Shown piece by piece: positions 1-8,485 of a DNA stretch of 47,911 bases. The notes beneath the pieces were generated by a model. It was given only the letters and a program-made list of their open reading frames with translations. It was not told the origin of the DNA and did no database searches. The position numbers and the translations under genes are program-made. Origin of the DNA: Deltaproteobacteria bacterium (GTDB taxonomy: Bacteria; Myxococcota_A; Polyangia; Fen-1088); assembly GCA_016935975.1 (NCBI GenBank), contig JAFGPX010000242.1, forward strand, positions 1 to 47,911. Reading direction: 5' to 3'. The number at the start of each line of letters is the position of its first letter. Position 1 is the first letter of the stretch.

Positions 1-1
1 C

Positions 2-103
2 ATGGGCTACAACTACCTGTCGCGGCGCATCCGCGTGATCTCGGCCGAGATGGAGACCTTCACCAACGACTTCCTCAACATCATCCGAAGGAGGTTCTTC
101 TAG
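2..103 (+). CDS. tolQ: TolQ/ExbB/MotA-family proton channel subunit, C-terminal end only
   Basis: Only the last 33 codons are in the window; the gene starts upstream. The visible tail has the basic, amphipathic character of a TolQ/ExbB C-terminus (FTNDFLNIIRRRFF at the end). The identification rests mainly on context: tolR follows after 2 bp, then a TonB-like gene and tolB, the standard Tol-Pal order. TolQ forms the inner-membrane stator that with TolR uses the proton gradient to energise TolA. An ExbB paralogue cannot be excluded from this fragment alone. Confidence 0.75.
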   Translation: MGYNYLSRRIRVISAEMETFTNDFLNIIRRRFF

Positions 104-105
104 CC

Positions 106-519
106 ATGGCGACGAGCACAAGCGGTGGCAGAGAAGTCGGGACGCTGTCCGAAATCAACGTCACGCCGCTCGTCGACGTGATGCTGGTCTTGCTCATCGT
201 CTTCATGGTCACGGCGCCCATCATGCAGACCGGCGTCGACGTGGATCTGCCCGACGCCAAGGCGCAGACGGTGCCCGACGAGAGCGGCAAGCTCATCGTC
301 ACCATGACCAAGGAGCGCAAGGTCTACATCGGCCGCATGGAAATCCCATTCGACGAGGTCGAAACCAAGCTGCGCAGCAACGCCAAGCTGCAGGTCGACC
401 ACGAGGCCTACCTGCACGCCGACACCAACCTGCCGTACGGCGACGTGGTCAAGGTCATGGCCGCCATCAAGCTGGCCGGCGGCGACAAGATGGGACTCAT
501 CACCGATCCTCTGGAGTAG
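106..519 (+). CDS. tolR: TolR/ExbD-family inner-membrane protein
   Basis: This 137-residue protein has the classic ExbD/TolR layout: a short cytoplasmic N-terminus, one transmembrane helix at about residues 22-42 and a periplasmic domain. The motif NVTPLVDVMLVLLIVFM carries the conserved proton-path aspartate at residue 24 within the helix. It starts 2 bp after tolQ and is followed after 1 bp by the TonB-like gene, so it is clearly part of the operon. With TolQ it couples proton flow to envelope constriction during division and to outer-membrane stability. The length is normal for the family. Confidence 0.93.
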   Translation: MATSTSGGREVGTLSEINVTPLVDVMLVLLIVFMVTAPIMQTGVDVDLPDAKAQTVPDESGKLIVTMTKERKVYIGRMEIPFDEVETKLRSNAKLQVDHEAYLHADTNLPYGDVVKVMAAIKLAGGDKMGLITDPLE

Positions 520-520
520 C

Positions 521-1243
521 GTGGCCGCAGCCGTCCAAAGCCGCATCCGTCCGCTCGGCCGAGGCACCTCGTTCGGCGGGCTCTTTGCGACCTTGCTCAT
601 CCACGTCAGCCTGGGCGCCTTGATCTACTTCGCGCACGTCAAGTCGCCGCCCCCCATCGAGCAGCCGCGCGACCTGATCGTCACCAAGCTGGTCGCGCTG
701 GGCAAGCCGCGCGAGAAATTCTGGCTGCCGCGTCTCGTGCAGCCGCCCAAGCCGAAGGTGCCCGCGCTCAACCTCACCGACGATCCCAATGCCCCGCCGA
801 CGCCCAAGGAGGCGCCCAAGATCGACGATGCCGACATCTCGAAAGAGATGAAGCGCGCGCTGCGGCGGGCGCAGATGCTGGCCCAGGCGCTCCCCGAGGA
901 GCCGGCGGAGGGCTCGTTGACCGGGTCGCCGCTGGGCCGCTCCACCGAAGGACAGGAGGGCGATGCCTGGGCCACGCAGGTGGACGCCGCGATTCGCGCC
1001 GTCTGGGTCACGCCGGTGGGCCTCATCACCGACGTCGAGCTGCAGGGGCTCTCGGCCAAGGTGCGCATCACGGTCGGCGAGGACGGCAAGCTGTCGAATC
1101 CCGTCGTGAAGCAGTCCTCCGGCAACCCGTACTTCGACGACTCCATCGTTCAGGCCGTGAAGATGGCCGGGAAGGTGCCCCCGCCCCCGCCCGGCATGAA
1201 GCACCTTCTGCTACTGTTTGAAGGGAAAAGCCTGGCGCGATAG
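521..1243 (+). CDS. TonB/TolA-like energy-transducing protein
   Basis: This 240-residue protein starts at a GTG one base after the tolR stop. A single N-terminal transmembrane segment lies at about residues 24-46, followed by a proline/lysine-rich periplasmic stretch (PPKPKVPALN, APPTPKEAPK). The C-terminal 90 residues resemble a TonB_C/TolA domain (WVTPVGL, ITVGEDGKLSNPVVKQSSG, FDDSIVQAV, PPPPPG). Its place between tolR and tolB suggests that it serves as the TolA of this system, linking TolQR to TolB/Pal. The sequence alone does not separate TonB from TolA, so no symbol is given. Confidence 0.85.
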   Translation: MAAAVQSRIRPLGRGTSFGGLFATLLIHVSLGALIYFAHVKSPPPIEQPRDLIVTKLVALGKPREKFWLPRLVQPPKPKVPALNLTDDPNAPPTPKEAPKIDDADISKEMKRALRRAQMLAQALPEEPAEGSLTGSPLGRSTEGQEGDAWATQVDAAIRAVWVTPVGLITDVELQGLSAKVRITVGEDGKLSNPVVKQSSGNPYFDDSIVQAVKMAGKVPPPPPGMKHLLLLFEGKSLAR

Positions 1244-1284
1244 ACAAGGGCATGCGCCCGCCGCAACTGCCGAAAGGGATCGCC

Positions 1285-2589
1285 ATGAAGACGCTGCTTC
1301 TCACCGTTGGCCTCGTGCTCGGATCCGTGGGCTCGCCAGGGTACGCACGGGCCGCCGCCGAGCCCGAAGTCGAGGATCTGCCCCAAATCACCATCACCGA
1401 CCCCAACCGCGATCTCTTCCGCCTCGCCTTGCCGACGGCGGTGGGCGAGACCGCCCTCGCGGCCATGGCCACGGACATCGAGCGCCGCGACCTCGACCTG
1501 GTCGGCCTCTTCCGCGTGCTCAACCCGGAGTCTTTTCCCGATTCCCTGATCAAAGAGGGGCTCGGTTTCTCGTCCGATCTGTGGTCCCAGGTCGGCGCGC
1601 AAGGCGTGGCCAAGCTGCGCGCCACCCGCGACGCGGGCAGGGTGCTCCTCGAGGGGCGGCTCTACCAAATCGGGCGCGGCGAGAGCCCGGTGCTGACCAA
1701 GACCTATCGCGGCGCGGAGCTGCGGCCGCTCGTCCACCAGTGGGCCAACGACGTCATCGCGCAGTTCACCGGCCTGCGCGGCGTGTTCGGCTCGCGCATC
1801 GCCTTCGCCATGACCGGCAGGACCGCCGAGATTGCCACCATCGGCATGGACGGTCAGGAAATGAAGGTCGTCACGCAGATGAAATCCGAGTGCTTGCTGC
1901 CCGCGATGTCGCCTTCCGGCGGTCAGATCGCGTTCAATTCCTTCCTGCGCGGCGGCGCCGATCTGTGGGTGGTATCGGCCCGCGGCGGCCGCGCCCGCCG
2001 CATCTCCGCCCGGCCGGGCATGAACACCGGCCCGGCCTGGCTCCGCAGCGATACCCTCGTCGCCACCCTGTCCTACGACGGCAACCCCGACCTCTACAAG
2101 CTCTCTGCCACCGACGGCAAGATCATCACGCGCCTCACCCGTTCTCCCGCCGCCGATCTGTCGGCGAGCCTGTCGCCTGGGGGAGCCCAGATCGCCTTCG
2201 TTTCCGACCGCCAGGGCACGCCGCAGATCTACCTGATGTCCGCCGCGGGCGGCGGCGCCAAGCGCCTGACCTTCCAGGGCAGCTACAACCAGACCCCGCG
2301 CTTCTGCCCGCGCAAGGAGACGCCGCTGATCGCCTTCACGGGCCGCGACGAGCGGGGTGTCTTCGACGTCTTCCTCTACGACCTGCGCACCGGAAAGATC
2401 GATCGCGTGACCCAAGGGCAGGGCTCGAACTACGATCCGGCCTGGTCGCCCGACGGCCGCTTGCTGGTGTATGCCAGCAGCCGCGGCGGCCTCTTCGTGA
2501 GAAACCTGCAAACCCTGAAGGAATTCCGCATCTACAAGGGCGGAGCCAGGAACCCGTCGTGGGGCCCGCCGCCCGCCGACTTCAAGTAG
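1285..2589 (+). CDS. tolB: TolB periplasmic beta-propeller protein
   Basis: I chose the ATG at 1285 over the upstream in-frame ATG at 1252. It has a ribosome site (AAAGGGA) at the right distance and gives a clean Sec signal peptide (MKTLLLTVGLVLGSVGSPGYARA). The 434-residue product has the N-terminal TolB domain (about 40-180), which binds TolA, and a C-terminal six-bladed propeller with repeated SP(D/S)G-type strands (MSPSGGQIAFNSF, LSPGGAQIAFVSDRQG, WSPDGRLLVYASS). TolB mediates contact between TolA and the outer-membrane lipoprotein Pal. No pal gene follows: the next gene, with no spacing at all, is a Ppx/GppA phosphatase. Confidence 0.93.
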   Translation: MKTLLLTVGLVLGSVGSPGYARAAAEPEVEDLPQITITDPNRDLFRLALPTAVGETALAAMATDIERRDLDLVGLFRVLNPESFPDSLIKEGLGFSSDLWSQVGAQGVAKLRATRDAGRVLLEGRLYQIGRGESPVLTKTYRGAELRPLVHQWANDVIAQFTGLRGVFGSRIAFAMTGRTAEIATIGMDGQEMKVVTQMKSECLLPAMSPSGGQIAFNSFLRGGADLWVVSARGGRARRISARPGMNTGPAWLRSDTLVATLSYDGNPDLYKLSATDGKIITRLTRSPAADLSASLSPGGAQIAFVSDRQGTPQIYLMSAAGGGAKRLTFQGSYNQTPRFCPRKETPLIAFTGRDERGVFDVFLYDLRTGKIDRVTQGQGSNYDPAWSPDGRLLVYASSRGGLFVRNLQTLKEFRIYKGGARNPSWGPPPADFK

Positions 2590-3507
2590 ATGGCCCGCCT
2601 CGCGACCATCGACATCGGCACCAACACGACGTTGCTCCTCTTGGCCGAGAGCCGCGCCGGCAAGGTGCAAGCGCTGGCCGAGCGAGCCGAGATCACGCGC
2701 CTCGGCCGCGGCATCGGCGCGGACGGTGGGCTCGGCCGAGCCGGCATCGAGCGCACGCTGGCGGTTCTGGCCGAGTACCGGACGATCGCGCGGGCGCACG
2801 GCGCCGCCATCTGCGCGGTCGGCACCGAGGCCTTGCGTCGCGCGCCCAACGCCCAGGACTTCCTGGTGCCCGCGGCCCGGATTCTCGGCGCCGAGGTGGA
2901 AGTCATCGACGGCGAGCGCGAGGCCGCCCTGACCTTCTTGGCCGCCGCGCGCTCGTTTGCCGAGGTCGCGACCGGCCGGGCCGCGGTCATCGACATCGGC
3001 GGCGGCTCGACCGAGATCATCGTGGCGCGCGCCGGCCGCGTCGAGCTCCGTCGCAGCTTGCCCCTCGGCTCGGTTCGTCTGACCGAGAAACACATCAAGA
3101 ACGATCCGGCGCTGGCAACCGAAATCGCCGCCGTCGAAGCGGAGAGCGCGCGCCAGCTTGCGGGCGTGGCCTTGCCCTCCCCGCCGCTCACCCTGGTCGG
3201 CACCGCGGGCACCGTGACCACCCTGGCCGCCATGTCCCTGGGCCTCGCGAGCTACGATCCGGCGCGCGTGCACGGCCACCGGCTGGCGCTTGCCGCCTTG
3301 GAGCGCGAGATTGCCCGGCTGCGCGCCTCCACACAGGCCGAACGCGAGCGCATGGCCGGCCTCGATCCCAAGCGCGCCGACGTCATCCTGGCCGGCGCCT
3401 GCATCCTGCGCCAGATCGTCGTCGCGGCCCGCGTCTCCGAAGTCCTGGTCAACGACCGCGGCATCCGCTGGGGCCTATTGTACGAGCGGGCCGGGGACGC
3501 GGCGTAG
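2590..3507 (+). CDS. Ppx/GppA family phosphatase (short form)
   Basis: This 305-residue protein begins immediately after the tolB stop codon. It has the ASKHA phosphate-binding motifs of exopolyphosphatase/pppGpp phosphatase: DIGTNTTLLLLAE at the N-terminus, GTEALRRAPN, DGEREAALTF and VIDIGGGSTEIIVA, then GTAGTVTTLAAM. It covers only the two-domain catalytic core, like other short bacterial Ppx proteins, and lacks the C-terminal HD-like domains of E. coli Ppx. The likely role is hydrolysis of inorganic polyphosphate or pppGpp in the cytoplasm; sequence does not decide which. The TAG stop lies inside the short inverted repeat at 3503-3562. Confidence 0.9.
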   Translation: MARLATIDIGTNTTLLLLAESRAGKVQALAERAEITRLGRGIGADGGLGRAGIERTLAVLAEYRTIARAHGAAICAVGTEALRRAPNAQDFLVPAARILGAEVEVIDGEREAALTFLAAARSFAEVATGRAAVIDIGGGSTEIIVARAGRVELRRSLPLGSVRLTEKHIKNDPALATEIAAVEAESARQLAGVALPSPPLTLVGTAGTVTTLAAMSLGLASYDPARVHGHRLALAALEREIARLRASTQAERERMAGLDPKRADVILAGACILRQIVVAARVSEVLVNDRGIRWGLLYERAGDAA

Positions 3508-3562
3508 GGGCGCAATTCCTTGCGCCTTCGTGTTCCCGGGCGCGATGAATCGCGCCCCTACG
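3503..3562. repeat. REP/MITE-like double-hairpin repeat overlapping a stop codon
   Basis: The unit is bounded by perfect 11-bp inverted repeats, CGTAGGGGCGC at 3503-3513 and GCGCCCCTACG at 3552-3562. Inside, each half forms its own hairpin: GGCGCAA-TTCC-TTGCGCC near 3509-3526 and GGGCGCGAT-GA-ATCGCGCCC near 3538-3557. The TAG in the left terminus is the stop codon of the upstream phosphatase gene. Similar 'taggggcgc' palindromes are dispersed in many environmental genomes. I see one copy here, so repeat-family membership is inferred from structure. The hairpins could also act as a terminator or mRNA stabiliser. Confidence 0.65.
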
Positions 3563-3624
3563 GCGTGCCTGGGCACATCCCGCCCCTTGCAGCCCCTGCC
3601 ATCTCCCGATAGCCTTTCCCTACC

Positions 3625-4278
3625 GTGCGTACCACCATTGCCGCGTTCTTCCTCGGCGCGCTCCTCGCCGCCGCAAGCTCGGGGTGCAAGACTCGCGTCC
3701 CGGTCATCGCTTCGCCGTTTGGCGACAACTTCGAGCGCGCCGAGCTGGGGGCCGACTGGCGCGACACCGGCACGAGCGCGCGCATCAAGAACGGCAAGCT
3801 CAACGTGGCGAAGGCGTACAACCATCCCGTGTGGTTGCGGCGCAAGCTGCCGCGCGACGCGCAGATCGATTTCGACGCCGTTTCGATGAGCCCCGCCGGG
3901 GACATCAAAGTCGAGCTCTACGGAGATGGCGAGTCCTTCGACCACGACAAGGGCCGCTACGATCCGACGGGGTACATGATCGTGTTCGGCGGCTGGAACA
4001 ACAGCCGGAGCATCATCGGCCGCCTGGGCGAGCACGACGAGGCCGTCAAGGCCGCCTACGATCGGGTGGGGTCCGAACCGCTGGTTCTGCCCGGCCAGAC
4101 CTACCACTTCACCATTACGCGCAAGGGCGGTGCCATCGAGTGGAAGCTTGGCGGGCGGCCCTACCTGTCGTGGAACGACCCGGAGCCGCTCTTCGGTTCG
4201 GGGCACGAGTACTTCGCCTTCAACGACTGGGAATCCGACGTCAGCTTCGACAACCTGACCATCAAGCCGGTGCCCTAG
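3625..4278 (+). CDS. Putative lipoprotein with a jelly-roll-like (LamG/DUF1961-type) domain
   Basis: This 217-residue protein starts at a GTG. It has an N-terminal hydrophobic signal (about 1-20) ending at Cys21 (AASSGCKT), an imperfect lipobox that still suggests an envelope lipoprotein. The rest reads like a beta-sandwich concanavalin-type domain: FGDNFERAELGADW, a typical 'damaged or low-quality sugar-binding' start, then IDFDAVSMSPAGDIKVELYGDG, YMIVFGGWNN, YHFTITRKGG and a final VSFDNLTIKP strand. Proteins of this kind often bind or process polysaccharide, but no catalytic residues are evident. The downstream DHH gene starts 2 bp later, so the two are probably co-transcribed. Confidence 0.65.
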   Translation: MRTTIAAFFLGALLAAASSGCKTRVPVIASPFGDNFERAELGADWRDTGTSARIKNGKLNVAKAYNHPVWLRRKLPRDAQIDFDAVSMSPAGDIKVELYGDGESFDHDKGRYDPTGYMIVFGGWNNSRSIIGRLGEHDEAVKAAYDRVGSEPLVLPGQTYHFTITRKGGAIEWKLGGRPYLSWNDPEPLFGSGHEYFAFNDWESDVSFDNLTIKPVP

Positions 4279-4280
4279 TC

Positions 4281-5396
4281 GTGGCCGAGCGCACCAAGCA
4301 ACCCAGCGGCGAATTCGGCTCCTCGTCGAGCGGCCTTTTCACCCCCGAGCCGCGCACCGGCGCGCATTCGGACCTCGGCATCGGCGACTTCAACCTCGGC
4401 AAGGGGCTGGAACGGCTGCGGGGCCGGCGCGACCTGCTCGTCTACATGCACGACAACCCCGATCCCGACGCGATGGCCGCGGCCATGGGCCTCAAGCATC
4501 TCATCGAGTCCACCACCGACCTGCGCGCCACGCTGGCCCTGGGCGGCATCGTGGGCCGCGCGGAAAACCGCGCCATGGTCGAACGCCTGAGGGTTCCGCT
4601 CATCCCGGCCGAGGTGCTGAACACGGATCACTTCGATACCATCGCCATCGTGGACAGCCAGCCCGGCACCGGCAACAACTCGCTGCCGGCGAGCCGCGCC
4701 GTGGACATCGTCATCGATCACCATCCGGCGCGCGAGGAGAGCGCCAGCGCCGGCTGGTGCGACATCCGCCCGCAGCTCGGCGCCACCTCGACCATCGTGC
4801 TGCAGTACCTGCGCGAGAAAGACATCCCCCTCGACACCAGCCTGGCCACGGCGCTGTTCTATGCGATCCGCTCGGAGACCCGCGATCTCGGCCGCGAGGC
4901 CACGATGGCCGAGCGCGACGCCTACCTGTACCTCATCCCGCAGGTGGACCACCACCTGATGTTCCGCATCCAGCAGCCGAAGCTGCCGCGCCAGTACTAC
5001 GAGGCGCTCGACCGCGCCTTGCGCCGCGCCGAGGTCTGGGGCGACGTCATCACCGTCAATCTCGGACTCATCGCCTATCCGGATCTGGCCGCGGAAATCG
5101 CGGATCTGTTGCTCGACTACGAGGCCGCGCAGTTCGTGCTGTGCTGCGGCCGCTACGGCAAGCAGTTCTTCGTCTCCCTGCGCACCGAGCCCACCCAACG
5201 GCGGGCCGGCGAGCTCATGCGCCAGCTCATCGGCAACGACGGCGCCGCCGGCGGCCACGGGACCACGGCGGGCGGCCGGCTGTTCATGCCCGTCTCCTCG
5301 GACGCCGACATGAAGACGGCCTTCGACCATCTCGTGTATCGACTGCTCGATCTGACCGGACGGGTCGGCGCCCCCCGCTTCGCGCTGCTTGGCTAG
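4281..5396 (+). CDS. DHH/DHHA1 family phosphoesterase (NrnA-like)
   Basis: The 371-residue protein starts at a GTG 2 bp after the lipoprotein gene. The DHH-domain motifs are intact: HDNPDPDA at 57-64, the metal aspartate in IVDSQPG (D125), and the family signature DHH at 146-148. The C-terminal DHHA1 half carries the substrate-binding GGHG at 324-327. This arrangement is that of bifunctional oligoribonuclease/pAp phosphatase and c-di-AMP phosphodiesterase relatives. The substrate is probably short RNA, pAp or a cyclic dinucleotide. A Ser/Gly/Pro-rich extension of about 45 residues precedes the domain and is unusual. It converges on the beta-helix gene with only 3 bp between. Confidence 0.85.
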   Translation: MAERTKQPSGEFGSSSSGLFTPEPRTGAHSDLGIGDFNLGKGLERLRGRRDLLVYMHDNPDPDAMAAAMGLKHLIESTTDLRATLALGGIVGRAENRAMVERLRVPLIPAEVLNTDHFDTIAIVDSQPGTGNNSLPASRAVDIVIDHHPAREESASAGWCDIRPQLGATSTIVLQYLREKDIPLDTSLATALFYAIRSETRDLGREATMAERDAYLYLIPQVDHHLMFRIQQPKLPRQYYEALDRALRRAEVWGDVITVNLGLIAYPDLAAEIADLLLDYEAAQFVLCCGRYGKQFFVSLRTEPTQRRAGELMRQLIGNDGAAGGHGTTAGGRLFMPVSSDADMKTAFDHLVYRLLDLTGRVGAPRFALLG

Positions 5397-5399
5397 CCG

Positions 5400-7136
5400 T
5401 CAAGGAGCTTCGAACGCGCCCACGTCGGGCGCCGTTCCCCGATAGGCCAGGCCGACGCCCTGCCCGTCGGTCCAGGCCAACGCGCGATCCAGGGTCAAGC
5501 GATTCGTGGCCAGGTCGCAGGCCACCACCACGGCGGTGTCGCTTCCGCCCGCCAGTTGGATGGTGTCGCCGGCTTCGCCCGCGATGCCGAACCCGTCGAA
5601 GAAGAAGCGCGCGTCCCGCACGGGCAAGGTCGCGCCGCTGCCCGCGCCCACGGCGTTCGTCAGGAAGGCGCCCCTGTCGCGCAGCGGACTGGCGGCGCTC
5701 AGGCGGAAGTCGAACGCGGCGGCGTCGACGAAGACAGGGTCGAGCTCCAGGTTGCCGCGAAACGCCGGGGCGTGCGCCGCCTCGAAGCTCGCCAGCCCGC
5801 TGCCCGCGCCGAACTCTTCGAGCAACACCTGGCTTCCCGCTCCCCCACCCCACAGGTCGTTGTTCCAGAAGGAGACGCCGGCCAACTCGCCCCGGTAGAG
5901 CAGTTGCGCGGCGCTGTCGCCGGCGCAGTCGCCGTCCCAACCGAGGTTGTCGGCCAGGATGTTGTTGACGAAGGCGTTGTCGCTCTCGTCTTCGCCGAGC
6001 GAGATGCCGGCGCACTCGTTGGCGACGAAGACGTTGTTGTAGATTCGGTTGCCGTGGTTGTGGAGCGCCTCGTCGGCGTAGGTCTGCATGCCCAGGCCCA
6101 CGTTGGCGTTGCGAAAGACGTTGTGACGGAGGATGCCGTCCTGGCCGGCGTACTGAATGCCGTTGCCGCCCGACGTGCTGTAGTAGCGACTGGTCAGCGT
6201 GAACTGGTTGCGCTCGATGAGGTTGCGCTTGGTGGCATCGAAGGCGTTGGGCACCGCGCTGGTGTCCTCGCCGCAGTCGTAGACCTCGCCGATCTTCTGC
6301 TGCGAGTTCGCGAACAGGTTGTCCCGGATCACGTTCTCGTCGCCGCAGCGGATGCCGAAGATGCTGTGGCGCGCCTCGGTGATGGTGTTGCCCGCGACGA
6401 CGTTGCGCTGCGAATCGATGAGCAAGAGGTTGTCGTTGCCGTCGTCGATGGTGTTCCCGACGATGAGGTTGTCGTTGCTCCGGACGAAACGGACGTTGCC
6501 CGTCGTGCCCGTGGCCGGCGTCGCCACGAAGGCGCAGTGGCGGACCACGTTGTGATGCGCGCTCTGCGCCTCGAGCCAGCGCGCGTTCTCCACCCGGAGC
6601 CCGTCGAGCACCACCCAGCTCACGGCGTCGAGTTGGATCATCGCCGGAGACGCATCGCCAGTCAGCGTGGCCGTCTCGCCGGGGTAGGCCGCGAACGTGA
6701 GCGGGGAACCTTCGCTGCCGGAGTTCTTGGGCACGAGCGGCTCCGCGTAGCTACCTTCGCGCAGCAGCACCGTGTCGCCTGCCGCAGCCACGGCGCAGGC
6801 CCCGGCCAGCGTGCGATAGGCCGCGCTGGCACCCGCCCCGCAACTGCGCGAGGCCGCGTCGTAGTCGGCGCACTGGCCGGCGGAGATGGTCTGATCGACG
6901 TAGATGGCCGCGGCCGGCGGCGGCGTGCTGCCGCGATCCGAAGCCGTGGCGGCGCCATCGCGCGCCGGGCTGTCGGCCATCGTGGCATCGGCTTCCGCGG
7001 CGCCAAGGTCAGCCGGTACAGCAGCATCGTGCCCCTCGACGGTCGCGTCGCTGCCCTGCCCGCCTCCCGACGAACACGCCGACAGCAGAAGCAGCGCTCC
7101 GGCCACTCGGCTCCAAGGTCTTCTCGCTTCGGCCAT
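5400..7136 (-). CDS. Right-handed parallel beta-helix lipoprotein
   Basis: This 578-residue protein begins with a textbook lipoprotein signal, LLLLSAC with Cys21, followed by a Ser/Gly/Asp-rich tether (about 22-75). The body consists of NosD/pectate-lyase-like coils, seen as repeated short units rich in N, V and I (NLIVGNTIDDG, NVVAGNTITEAR, ENVIRDNLFAN, NRIYNNVFVAN, NAFVNNILADN). A closing segment (LPVRDARFFFDG, VGAFEAP) is typical of surface-exposed carbohydrate-binding or lyase proteins. I see no clear catalytic triad. It is probably anchored on the cell surface. It is transcribed against the DHH gene; the 150 bp upstream must hold its promoter. Confidence 0.85.
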   Translation of the reverse strand: MAEARRPWSRVAGALLLLSACSSGGGQGSDATVEGHDAAVPADLGAAEADATMADSPARDGAATASDRGSTPPPAAAIYVDQTISAGQCADYDAASRSCGAGASAAYRTLAGACAVAAAGDTVLLREGSYAEPLVPKNSGSEGSPLTFAAYPGETATLTGDASPAMIQLDAVSWVVLDGLRVENARWLEAQSAHHNVVRHCAFVATPATGTTGNVRFVRSNDNLIVGNTIDDGNDNLLLIDSQRNVVAGNTITEARHSIFGIRCGDENVIRDNLFANSQQKIGEVYDCGEDTSAVPNAFDATKRNLIERNQFTLTSRYYSTSGGNGIQYAGQDGILRHNVFRNANVGLGMQTYADEALHNHGNRIYNNVFVANECAGISLGEDESDNAFVNNILADNLGWDGDCAGDSAAQLLYRGELAGVSFWNNDLWGGGAGSQVLLEEFGAGSGLASFEAAHAPAFRGNLELDPVFVDAAAFDFRLSAASPLRDRGAFLTNAVGAGSGATLPVRDARFFFDGFGIAGEAGDTIQLAGGSDTAVVVACDLATNRLTLDRALAWTDGQGVGLAYRGTAPDVGAFEAP

Positions 7137-7286
7137 CCGTGCCCCCTTGTCAGGACCCGATCGTCCGTTGCGCCGCGCCTTTCGTCAAGGCGCCCAGGCG
7201 CCCGGCGCCCGACCGAGGTTGACTTCGCCGACCCGACGAGCAAGATTCTCGCCTCCCCGACATCTCTGAGGAAAACCGAATAGCTC

Positions 7287-7369
7287 GCCGGAGTGGCGGA
7301 ATGGCAAACGCAGCGGATTCAAAATCCGCCGTCCTTACAGACTTGAGGGTTCGAGTCCCTCCTCCGGTA
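7287..7369 (+). tRNA. tRNA-Leu (anticodon CAA)
   Basis: The sequence folds as a class II tRNA. The acceptor stem is GCCGGAG paired with CTCCGGT (first pair G-U), with A as discriminator base. The anticodon stem GCGGA/TCCGC encloses the loop TTCAAAA, giving anticodon CAA, which reads leucine codon UUG. A long variable arm follows, and the T arm is GAGGG-TTCGAGT-CCCTC. The 3' CCA is not encoded. The long variable arm and discriminator A agree with leucine. Confidence 0.95.
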
Positions 7370-7390
7370 CCCGACGAGGGAGGGTAGCCA

Positions 7391-8485
7391 ATGGCTCCGG
7401 ATGCGACCTTTGCACCTGCAACCCCAGATGCGGAAGCCCAGCTTCCACGCATGGTCCTCTACTGCCTGATCGGGCAGAAGACCGGGCCGGACGAACCGGT
7501 GCGTTTTCTGCTTCTGCCCAAGCAGGAGCGTCCGTGCTTTCCCGTGACCAAGTTCCGGCCCGACGAGGATCTGTACCAGGCGCTGGTGCGGCCCATGGAA
7601 CGGGATGTGGGTTTGCCCCCGGACGGCTACTTTCCCGAGCGCGAGCTCGAGATGATTCCCTCGGCCGGCGAGTCGCCGCGCTACCCGGGCCTGCCCAAGC
7701 AGTGGTACCTCTACCCGGTGGTCATGTCGCTGACCGCGGAGGGCCGGCAGCACCTCGCGGGCATGCAGAAGGAGGCCGCGTGGCTGACGGTCGATGAAAT
7801 CATCGCGCGCGAAAACGAGCCCAACCTGCGGGCCATCGCCACGGCCATCCGCGACAAACACGCCGAGCTGCTGCGTGACGTGCCCGCCGCGCCGTCGATG
7901 GAGGCGCGCGCCTCGCGCTGGGCGGCCACGCGCCGGGGCGGCGTGCGCGTGCTGCGCGGCACTGAGATTCGCGCCATCCTCGGCTCCGGCAACCGCGCCT
8001 TCAACCTGCGCGTCGCCGATCCCTATCTGCCCTACCAGCGCCAGGGGCTGGGCTTCACCTGGAGCTTTTTCTCCCCCAACGACAAGCAGGATGTCCACGT
8101 CCACGGTCTGCCCGTGGTCGAGATCTACGGCGTCCTCGAGGGACGGCTGCAGGTCTGGCACAAACCGATGAACCTGCGCGGGGTCAGGGCCTGGCAACGC
8201 GACGATCTCGGTCCCGGCGATTGGCTCGAGGTCGAGTCGCTGCACTGCCACTTCGCCTTCTGGGTGACCCGGACCGGCATGGGCACCGTCATCAAGGCCG
8301 CGGCCAACGGCGAGCTGGCCTCGGTCGGCAGGCTCGGCGTCTCCGGCAAGACGACCTGCGAGCACTGCAACGTGCGCCACGCGTGCATGCGGCCGCCGCA
8401 CATGGAACGGCTCATGGCCGAGTACGCGCGCCCCTTCGCCGAGCGGGACTACCAGACGATCGCGGAACTAGCGGCGCGCGGGTGA
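7391..8485 (+). CDS. Nudix-like plus cupin fusion protein with a C-terminal Cys cluster
   Basis: The 364-residue product starts 21 bp after the tRNA, with a GAGGGAGGG ribosome site. Residues 20-165 read like a Nudix fold: MVLYCLIGQK, FLLLPKQE, then KFRPDEDLYQALVRPMERDVGL where the Nudix box would be. The REXXEE core is replaced by RPMERD, so hydrolase activity is doubtful. Residues 215-300 form a cupin barrel with candidate metal ligands H236, H238 and E244 (DVHVHGLPVVEIYGVLEG) and H286. Close to the end is a Cys cluster, C323-x2-C326-x5-C332, possibly a zinc or Fe-S site. I do not recognise a characterised homologue. Its 3' end overlaps the convergent gene by 18 bp. Confidence 0.7.
   Translation: MAPDATFAPATPDAEAQLPRMVLYCLIGQKTGPDEPVRFLLLPKQERPCFPVTKFRPDEDLYQALVRPMERDVGLPPDGYFPERELEMIPSAGESPRYPGLPKQWYLYPVVMSLTAEGRQHLAGMQKEAAWLTVDEIIARENEPNLRAIATAIRDKHAELLRDVPAAPSMEARASRWAATRRGGVRVLRGTEIRAILGSGNRAFNLRVADPYLPYQRQGLGFTWSFFSPNDKQDVHVHGLPVVEIYGVLEGRLQVWHKPMNLRGVRAWQRDDLGPGDWLEVESLHCHFAFWVTRTGMGTVIKAAANGELASVGRLGVSGKTTCEHCNVRHACMRPPHMERLMAEYARPFAERDYQTIAELAARG

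Noticed and set aside
1252..1284. Upstream ATG for tolB at 1252
   Set aside because: It would put 11 residues before the signal peptide; the ATG at 1285 has the ribosome site.
2590..5396. Missing pal gene after tolB as a sign of rearrangement
   Set aside because: pal location varies between lineages and only one side of the cluster is visible.
7287..7369. tRNA-Leu as an attachment site for the accessory region
   Set aside because: I find no second copy of the tRNA 3' end in the window and no integrase gene, and ordinary genes separate it from the island.
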